Shown here one piece after another: positions 21,948-26,734 of a stretch of DNA of 42,122 nucleotides (its first letter is position 1; the number at the start of each line of letters is the position of its first letter). The notes under the pieces were generated by a model, which saw only the letters and a list, made by a program, of their open reading frames with translations, did no database searches and had not been told where the DNA came from. The stretch is from a virus. The stretch lies in the IMG/VR virus record IMGVR_UViG_3300046817_000512, positions 1-42,122 of that record. One strand, 5' to 3'. A program made the translations under genes and the position numbers.

Positions 21948-22018
21948 GCGCTGTAGCGCCCGAAGGCCCGGACCGGTGACGGTGGCGGGCCTAAGGGCGT
22001 ATCGGGCCCTGTAGGGCC
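21948..22018 (+). promoter_or_regulatory. Three-hairpin element, copy 3
   Basis: Hairpin 1 is GCGC-TGTA-GCGC (21948-21959). Hairpin 2 (21964-21992) is AGGCCCG / CGGGCCT with the G / GG internal loop and ACCG-GTGA-CGGT, again a GNRA loop. Hairpin 3 is GGCCCT-GT-AGGGCC (22005-22018), a sequence quite unlike hairpin 3 of the other copies but still fully paired. It ends 18 bases before the ATG at 22037. Confidence 0.8.
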
Positions 22019-22036
22019 GCAAACGGAGGGCGCCGC

Positions 22037-22393
22037 ATGACCGGGCCTGAACTAGAGGCGGCGCGCCATAAGCTGCGCCTGACCGCCGCCCAGCTGGGGC
22101 GCGCGCTTGAACTGACCGGGCGCGACCCGGGGCGCGACGTGCGCCGCTGGGAAACCGGCGCCTTCCCTCAGGTTCCCGGGCCCGTGCGCGTCGCGGTGCG
22201 CTACATGCTCGCCGAAGCTGAGGCGAAGCGGCGCGAGGCCCGCCAGCTGGCGGCGGCGGCGCGGCAGGTCGCCAGCCTTCGCGATAGCGGCTTTATGGAC
22301 CTGACCGGTCCGCCCGCGGCCGGACCGGAGTTCCGGGCGCCGACCCCTGGCGTGGGCCGCAGGAGGGGTAAGCCGCGCGCCATTGAAACCTGA
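22037..22393 (+). CDS. HTH transcriptional regulator of the island
   Basis: This 118-residue protein has MTGPELEAARHKLRLTAAQL followed by GRALELTGRDPGRDVRRWET. This is the helix-turn-helix pattern of XRE/MqsA-type regulators (recognition helix around residues 30-42, then the R-x-W-E-x-G motif). A charged helix follows (AEAEAKRREARQLAAAARQV) and then a disordered C-terminus. It is the last gene of the island and could control the island's own promoter. That is inference. Confidence 0.75.
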   Translation: MTGPELEAARHKLRLTAAQLGRALELTGRDPGRDVRRWETGAFPQVPGPVRVAVRYMLAEAEAKRREARQLAAAARQVASLRDSGFMDLTGPPAAGPEFRAPTPGVGRRRGKPRAIET

Positions 22394-22454
22394 CCCGGTT
22401 TTTCGGTCCGCTGTTATTCTGGACCCGAAAATTTCCCGCTGCCGATCCGGCCCT

Positions 22455-22484
22455 AGGCCCCCGGCGAGCGGGGGCCTTTCTTTT
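22455..22484 (+). terminator. Intrinsic terminator of the island
   Basis: AGGCCCCC-GGCGAGC-GGGGGCCT (22455-22477) is an 8-bp perfect stem followed by TTCTTTT. It closes the rightward transcript after the HTH gene. The bases in front (AAAATTTCCC, then CCCTAGGCCC) resemble those in front of hairpin 2 in copy 1 of the hairpin element, so terminator and element may share an origin. Confidence 0.9.
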
Positions 22485-22531
22485 GCGCCCAGGGGGCCTC
22501 TAAGCGCCCTATCCAAGCGCAGCGCAGGATC

Positions 22532-22578
22532 GGGGGCGTAGAGGCCTCCCGAGCCCGCGAGGGGGCCTCTACGCCCCC
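22532..22578 (-). terminator. 15-bp perfect inverted repeat at the end of terL
   Basis: GGGGGCGTAGAGGCC (22532-22546) and GGCCTCTACGCCCCC (22564-22578) pair perfectly around 17 bases. Three more pairs are possible inside. The stop codon of the terminase gene (22569-22571) lies inside the right arm. A partial extra copy of the right arm, AGGGGGCCTCTA, occurs at 22491-22502 and could pair alternatively. No T-run follows on the minus strand. I read it as the end of the terminase transcript, facing the island terminator. Confidence 0.6.
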
Positions 22579-24158
22579 CAGAGGCTGCCGAGTAGCCCAC
22601 GGCCCTTCCCGGGCCGCCAGCGGCCCCCTGGGGCCCCGCTGTCGATGGCCTTGACCGGCGCCGCGAAAGTCAGCGCCACCGCGTCCCAGCCGTCCGGGCT
22701 CCTGAGGCCCCGCTCCCTGATCTTCTCCTTGCTTTCCAGCACCAGAAACTGCCGGGCGTCGTACTTGTAGCCGGGGGCCACGGCGTCCGCGTGCAGCGCA
22801 TCGTCATCCGGGATGTCGGCCCCGCCCGGATCGGTCAGCCAGTCCTTTGACCGCATCCACATCTCAGCCCTGCGGTTGCGCGGGCCCGGGACCACATCGC
22901 CCCGGCTCGTGTAGATCGTCGGCTCTTGCGGGGCGCCGCCGAAATTCACGCCCTCGACCAGCTTCTCGTATTGCCCGCCCCAGTCGCGCAGGATGTCCAC
23001 AACGCCCGCGCCCGTGTTGCCCAGGTCGATGAACACCTTCGCCGGGGCCTCGTGGTCGATGATCGACTTGACCCAGTTCGCGCCTTGGATCGTGTCCAGC
23101 TTGTAGCGGCGTTCGACCCGCTCGACCTTGCGCCCCCGCCGCCAGGCGACCGCGAAACTGTCGTCGCCGAACCGCGCCGGGTCCACGCCGACGATCAAGC
23201 TGCCGAACGGCTCGCACGTGCGCTTCCGGGCCAGCATGACGATCTGGCCGGGGATGAAGGCGTCGTGGCCGGTGGACTGGAAAGCCTCGGCGGCGGTGGC
23301 CGGATACTCGGCCTTGAACAGGTTCGGGTCCTTCAGTTCGGCGATCTTCGCGCGCCGCCAGACCAGCTGCTGCACGCTGAGCCCGTACAGGGCCGCGTAC
23401 TCCTCCTCCTCCTCATTGACCTCAAACCCGAGAGGCGGTGGCCGGGCGTAGTCCGCCGACCAGAACCACGGGCAGAAGATCGCCTGATAGTCCCCGTCCC
23501 CGGCCTCGGCCTGCTGCCACCGTTCATGGAATTCGCCGCCGATCCCGTTGGCGGTGCTTTCCAGAATGATCTCGGTTCCGGGCAGGTCAGGAACCGTCTG
23601 CACGGCGCCCGCGAAATGGTCGCTGGCGTTCGGCCAGAAGGCGACTTCCGACCCGTGGAACAGCTGGATGGTCTTTGACCGGCCAATCGCCTTCGACCCC
23701 GCCGTGCCGACGCTGTAGCCGCTGTCCAAGCGGCTGAAGTAAAGCTCCTTGGCGTTGGCCGCCCCGGTCCCTGGCGCCATGCCCATGGGGCTGTGCTTCT
23801 GGAACCGCTCGACCATCCCGAACAGGTTGTTCGTCGCATCCTGTTCATGGGTCAGGATGAACACCTGACAGCCCTTGCGGTGGATCACCTGATGGTAAAA
23901 CCGCGCGCCGATATAGGTGCTGACGCCCTCCTGGCGGGCCTTCAAAATCAGCGCACGGACCTTCTGGGTTTCCCGCCGCTGTTCATCCAGCCGCTTGTCC
24001 ACATACTGCTGCACGCTGTTGAACCGCAGCGGCATAAGCTCGCCGGACTTCGGCCTGATCTTCAGGCACTCTTCGCAAAAGTAGCTGAGGTCATCCTTCC
24101 GCCGCTGGCGCCAAGCCTGTTCTTCCTGCGACATCCTGACGGGGGCGACCAGGGGCAT
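22569..24158 (-). CDS. terL: Terminase large subunit
   Basis: This 529-residue DNA packaging motor has an N-terminal ATPase: an atypical Walker A (LKARQEGVST, residues 72-81), the LFHGSEVAFWP segment near residue 166 (SE instead of the usual DE), and ESTANG (about 199-204) as coupling motif. The C-terminal nuclease of the RNase H type starts at VGVDPARFGDDS (about 324-335), with a further acidic residue in SPDGWDAVAL near residue 493. Length and layout are normal. It is encoded directly downstream of the small subunit, with a 101-bp gap that carries repeats. It docks on the portal and cuts concatemers. Confidence 0.92.
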   Translation of the reverse strand: MPLVAPVRMSQEEQAWRQRRKDDLSYFCEECLKIRPKSGELMPLRFNSVQQYVDKRLDEQRRETQKVRALILKARQEGVSTYIGARFYHQVIHRKGCQVFILTHEQDATNNLFGMVERFQKHSPMGMAPGTGAANAKELYFSRLDSGYSVGTAGSKAIGRSKTIQLFHGSEVAFWPNASDHFAGAVQTVPDLPGTEIILESTANGIGGEFHERWQQAEAGDGDYQAIFCPWFWSADYARPPPLGFEVNEEEEEYAALYGLSVQQLVWRRAKIAELKDPNLFKAEYPATAAEAFQSTGHDAFIPGQIVMLARKRTCEPFGSLIVGVDPARFGDDSFAVAWRRGRKVERVERRYKLDTIQGANWVKSIIDHEAPAKVFIDLGNTGAGVVDILRDWGGQYEKLVEGVNFGGAPQEPTIYTSRGDVVPGPRNRRAEMWMRSKDWLTDPGGADIPDDDALHADAVAPGYKYDARQFLVLESKEKIRERGLRSPDGWDAVALTFAAPVKAIDSGAPGGRWRPGKGRGLLGSLWGA

Positions 24159-24167
24159 GGGTCAGGG

Positions 24168-24301
24168 TCACCGCAGACGTTCAAGAGCATCTTCACGGCA
24201 AGGGCGAAGCCCGAAGACGTTGGATGCTTTGGAAGCGCCAAGGTGAGAGCCGCAGGCGATCACCGCAGGTGTTCCAAAGCATCTTCTTGGCGGGTGAAGC
24301 C
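24168..24301 (-). repeat. Direct and inverted repeats at the terS/terL junction (candidate pac region)
   Basis: On the plus strand 24260-24301 (the last codons of terS) and 24168-24211 are about 80% identical (TCACCGCAG, then GTTC, then GCATCTTC, then GAAGCC). Between them GATGCTTTGGAA (24223-24234) is the exact inverse of TTCCAAAGCATC (24272-24283). The non-coding gap thus holds a degraded copy of the end of terS plus an inverted arm. Packaging recognition sites often lie in or near small-subunit genes, so this is a candidate pac site. An alternative is a duplication scar acting as an mRNA hairpin. Confidence 0.65.
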
Positions 24302-24733
24302 AAGGCTGGCCTCGATGTCCAGCTTGTCGCCCCAGACCTTCGGGTCGAGCCGCGCGGCCATCTTGAAGCGGGCGTCCACCCGCAGCTTCGACCGGGCGAC
24401 GAACTCGCTGTTCATCCGGGTCTCAGTCGTCCCGTCGCGCCGCTCGACCGTTTCCAGATCGCCGCTGTCGTCGTCGGCGATTTCCAGCCCCTGGTACATG
24501 AGCAGTTCGGCCTGCCTGCGCTTGGCGAACTGCATGGCGGCGCGGAAGTCCGGGTTCTCGGCGATCCAGCGGCTGATCGTGCTGGCGTTCGGAAACTGCG
24601 GATTGTGGCCACACAGCCAGTCGATCCCCCGGGGCGTGGTGGCCACCGCCTCGCAGATCGCCATGGCCAATTCGTCGGAATAGCTGACGCGGCGGGGAAC
24701 GATGGTCACCAGCCCTTTGCCGGGCTTCGACAT
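24260..24733 (-). CDS. terS: Terminase small subunit
   Basis: The 157-residue protein has an N-terminal helix-turn-helix-like part (SYSDELAMAICEAVATTPRG, then NASTISRWIAENPDFRAAMQ). A helical oligomerisation section (FAKRRQAELLMYQGLEIADD) follows, then the conserved VDARFKMAARLDPKVWGDKL segment, typical of terminase small subunits that bind the packaging site. It lies immediately before the large subunit. The C-terminus (GFTRQEDALEHLR) has a degraded duplicate downstream of the stop. Confidence 0.88.
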   Translation of the reverse strand: MSKPGKGLVTIVPRRVSYSDELAMAICEAVATTPRGIDWLCGHNPQFPNASTISRWIAENPDFRAAMQFAKRRQAELLMYQGLEIADDDSGDLETVERRDGTTETRMNSEFVARSKLRVDARFKMAARLDPKVWGDKLDIEASLGFTRQEDALEHLR

Positions 24734-24745
24734 GGGACAGCGCGC

Positions 24746-24964
24746 CTACTTGCCGTAGGGGCTGTTCGGGACCGGCCAGCCCTTGCCGGTCGTGCCCTTC
24801 GACCCTTCTGGGCCGCCGGACGTGAAGTTTGGACCTCCACCGCTGATCGATCTGATCCGGCCTGCGCTGGCGTTCTTCACCTTACCGCCGCCGGTGTATT
24901 CCCCGCCCTTCTCGTCCTGAAGGTCGGTGATCGGATCGCGGGGGGCCTTGTTCGGGTTGGCCAT
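24746..24964 (-). CDS. Small hypothetical protein, first gene of the terminase operon
   Basis: This 72-residue, Gly/Ser/Lys-rich, low-complexity protein (MANPNKAPRDPITDLQDEKG, then GGEYTGGGKVKNASAG) looks disordered. Its ATG is about 40 bp after a late-promoter-like element (25004-25024) and its stop is 12 bp before terS. No family is recognised. The Gly-rich composition and position hint at a virion or packaging accessory protein. Confidence 0.65.
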   Translation of the reverse strand: MANPNKAPRDPITDLQDEKGGEYTGGGKVKNASAGRIRSISGGGPNFTSGGPEGSKGTTGKGWPVPNSPYGK

Positions 24965-25003
24965 CGGAGCCTCTGAGCCTAACTGTCAGCGGGCCAGAAG
25001 CGG

Positions 25004-25024
25004 AGCGTGCATTTGGCCGGTCAA
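25004..25024 (-). promoter_or_regulatory. Late-promoter-like element, copy 4 (before the terminase operon)
   Basis: On the minus strand it is TTGACC, six bases, then ATGCACGCTCCGCT. The plus-strand 16-mer AGCGGAGCGTGCATTT (24999-25014) is identical to the one before the capsid gene. Spacing between TTGAC and the 9-mer is the same as in copies 1 and 2. It sits in the 85-bp gap between the GcrA-like gene and the 72-residue gene. The promoter function is inferred. Confidence 0.65.
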
Positions 25025-25049
25025 CAGCCTTTTGGCGGCTATCCGAGCG

Positions 25050-25547
25050 TCAGCGAAGGATTGCCGACTGAGGCCCCGGAACCGCTTGCGGCGACGGGTC
25101 CGAAGGAGGCCAGGGGTGTCCGGCCAGGATCGCCACGTGGCCCGCGCAATACAGCCCCGCTTCCCGCGCCACCGGCAGGCAACAGCTGAGGGTGTCGGCA
25201 TGTTCGCCGTCCACCGGGAAGCAGCACTCGCCGTACAGCCGCAGCACCCAGGGCCTGGGCGTCGAGCCCGCCAGCGCGCCCAGCCGGACCGCCTCGGCAA
25301 TGCCCTGCGGCTGGCCGTCGCCGGTCTTCGGCAGGGCCCGCAGGCCGTGGGCGTTGTAGCGCCCGTTGACCCGCATCGCGACCTGGGCGAACGCCCCTGA
25401 CCGCGCTGGAAGCCCGTGGTGCCCGCGCTTGCGCGCCACGGCCCCCCGGGTGCAGTCCCCGCCGATCTGGCGGGCGATCTCGCCCGACGACAGCCCGGTC
25501 TTCCAGCCCACCTCCAACATCGCCACCGCGTTCGTTGTCCAGCGCAT
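25050..25547 (-). CDS. GcrA-like cell-cycle regulator protein
   Basis: This 165-residue protein begins with an N-terminal HTH (W-T-x-x-A-V-A-M-L-E-V-G-W-K-T-GLSSGEIARQIGGDCTRGAV) matching GcrA, the alphaproteobacterial sigma70 co-activator that senses CcrM methylation at GANTC sites. The C-terminal region has a cysteine/histidine pattern (GECCFPV about residue 105, SCCLPV, LYCAGHVAI) like the GcrA sigma-interacting domain. The middle is a variable linker. It sits between the replication module and the terminase operon. By homology it may redirect host RNA polymerase to phage promoters, such as the late elements described here. That last step is inference. Confidence 0.75.
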   Translation of the reverse strand: MRWTTNAVAMLEVGWKTGLSSGEIARQIGGDCTRGAVARKRGHHGLPARSGAFAQVAMRVNGRYNAHGLRALPKTGDGQPQGIAEAVRLGALAGSTPRPWVLRLYGECCFPVDGEHADTLSCCLPVAREAGLYCAGHVAILAGHPWPPSDPSPQAVPGPQSAILR

Positions 25548-25559
25548 AAGCCGCCTCCC

Positions 25560-26177
25560 TCAAAATGGAATTTCGTCGCCCTGATCCGACCAGGCGGATG
25601 CGCCTGAGGTGTTCGGAACCGGGGTCTTCGTGGACGTGAACTTGGCCCCCGGCCACGCCACCTTGGCCATCTGCAAGGCCCCTGGGATCGCGTCGATCAA
25701 ATGGCCAATCTCAGCCGGGGTGTAGACGCTGACGAACCGGCCTTCAGCGATGACTTTCCCCACTTCGGCGTCGGTCTGCACCAGAGCCGCCACGCTGCCG
25801 TCCGCCAGCCGGATTTCCCAGACCCAGGGCGCGATGGGCCGGTGTCCTGCGCTGGCCGCGTGGTCGGCCAGGGCTTGCCAGCCCCGCCGCATGGCCGCCG
25901 CCTTCAGCTGCACCGTTTCCAGCAGCTGGGCGGTCAGGTACGGCGCCGTCCAGGCCGCCTGATAAGCCCCCGACCACGTGGCCTGCTGGCGCCTGAACTT
26001 GGCCAGCAAGTCGGGCTGCGCCAAGCCCGCCAGCCGCTCGACCCGGCCCGCGCCCCAGGTCTGCTCGACCTCCTCGCGGCTGGCCTCGACCGCCTCGAAA
26101 TATCCCGTCAGGGTCGCGCAGTCCTCGGGACTGATCGCGGACGGCTGCTGCGTGGGCTTAGGCGCTGCTGCTGGCAT
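25560..26177 (-). CDS. Replication-module protein with SSB-like acidic tip
   Basis: The product has 205 residues, with an N-terminal helical half (ISPEDCATLTGYFEAVEASR onward) and a middle PWVWEIRLADGSVAALVQTD strand region. It continues AEVGKVIAEGRFVSVYTPAE, and the last residues are SDQGDEIPF. That end matches the acidic tip of bacterial single-strand binding proteins (DDDIPF type), which docks partner proteins. The body is a conserved phage protein of unknown function as I recall, not a standard OB fold. I chose the ATG at 26177; the frame upstream overlaps the previous gene. It may be an SSB functional analogue or a competitor for SSB partners. Confidence 0.6.
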   Translation of the reverse strand: MPAAAPKPTQQPSAISPEDCATLTGYFEAVEASREEVEQTWGAGRVERLAGLAQPDLLAKFRRQQATWSGAYQAAWTAPYLTAQLLETVQLKAAAMRRGWQALADHAASAGHRPIAPWVWEIRLADGSVAALVQTDAEVGKVIAEGRFVSVYTPAEIGHLIDAIPGALQMAKVAWPGAKFTSTKTPVPNTSGASAWSDQGDEIPF

Positions 26178-26451
26178 CTGGTCCTCCGGTGTTCCTGTGG
26201 GCCGCGTGGCCCGGCTTGATCCGCTCGGCGTTGGCCCGCAGGTCGGCGATCTCATTGGCCATCCTTCGCCACCGGATCACGTCGGCGGGCCGGGGCTTCG
26301 GGGTGTGGGCCATGGAGTTCTTCAAGGTGCGTTCGCGCCGCCGAAGCTCGGTCACCGTGTTCCAGTATTTCCGGTTCCCGCCGACCCGCTTCCGCCATTG
26401 CTCAAGCCGCTGTTCCGCCGACAGCCCGCGCCGTGCGCCCCGCCCGCTCAC
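26158..26451 (-). CDS. Small basic hypothetical protein
   Basis: This 97-residue protein is very basic (MSGRGARRGLSAEQRLEQWR), with a helical central section (WNTVTELRRRERTLKNSMAH, then IRWRRMANEIADLRANAERI). It looks like a small DNA- or RNA-binding coiled protein. It starts with a GTG at 26451 that overlaps the TGA of the 26448-26672 frame and ends 20 bp inside the start of the next gene. No function can be assigned. Confidence 0.6.
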   Translation of the reverse strand: MSGRGARRGLSAEQRLEQWRKRVGGNRKYWNTVTELRRRERTLKNSMAHTPKPRPADVIRWRRMANEIADLRANAERIKPGHAAHRNTGGPDASSSA

Positions 26452-26672
26452 AGCCGCACCGCCGCGTCACCGGCCAGCAGCGCACCCCCGCCAAAAAGGA
26501 GGACGGGGTGGTCGTAAGACCGACCCGCGCCGTCATCCTTTTTTTGGCGGGATGCGGCCTGTCTGCGAAACCTATGTCCTGAGGGAGGAGGATATATATC
26601 TCGATAGAGATTATATCCTCCGACCGGGGGGGCGCGCGCGCACGCGAGGGTAACTGCCGGGTTTTGCTGCAT
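26448..26672 (-). CDS. Possible 74-residue leader gene across two hairpins
   Basis: An ATG at 26672 with AAAGG at 7-bp spacing opens a frame MQQNPAVTLACARAPPVGGY, continuing NLYRDIYPPP, whose TGA overlaps the GTG start of the next gene. Start signal and stop/start overlap speak for translation. The amino acid sequence, however, is dictated by a perfect DNA hairpin (26587-26621), an alternating CG tract and a second hairpin (26487-26551), and has no protein-like domain. It may be a leader peptide or merely open by chance over regulatory DNA. Confidence 0.4.
   Translation of the reverse strand: MQQNPAVTLACARAPPVGGYNLYRDIYPPPSGHRFRRQAASRQKKDDGAGRSYDHPVLLFGGGALLAGDAAVRL
26487..26551. other. Long imperfect hairpin with nested GTAA-loop stem
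   Basis: CCCGCCAAAAAGG (26487-26499) pairs with CCTTTTTTTGGCGGG (26537-26551), and GACGG (26502-26506) pairs with CCGTC (26530-26534). Inside, GGTC-GTAA-GACC forms a smaller stem with a GNRA tetraloop, flanked by GGGT/ACCC. It lies about 180 bp downstream of the primase-helicase stop on the minus strand. Possible roles are an attenuator, a processing site or part of an origin. Confidence 0.6.
26587..26621. other. AT-rich perfect hairpin next to an alternating CG tract
   Basis: GGAGGATATA (26587-26596) and TATATCCTCC (26612-26621) pair over 10 bp. After one bulged T, ATCTC-GATA-GAGAT adds 5 bp. It is by far the most AT-rich spot in this part of a GC-rich genome, and GGCGCGCGCGCACGCG (26631-26646), an alternating purine-pyrimidine run, follows it. 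Being adjacent to the primase-helicase gene, it is a candidate origin or regulatory structure. Function is inferred. Confidence 0.6.
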
Positions 26673-26734
26673 ATTCTGACCTTTATTCCAGGCCGAAGGA
26701 ATTGACGGACGCCAGGGGCGGTTCCTGTGGGATT

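Noticed and set aside
19140-22018. CRISPR array suggested by repeated GC-rich palindromes
   Set aside because: Only three or four copies exist, at irregular distances with genes between, and sequences vary while pairing is kept. There are no spacers and no cas genes.
22453-22484. A fourth full copy of the three-hairpin element
   Set aside because: The upstream bases resemble copy 1, but there is only one stem and it is followed by a T-rich run, so it is better called a terminator.
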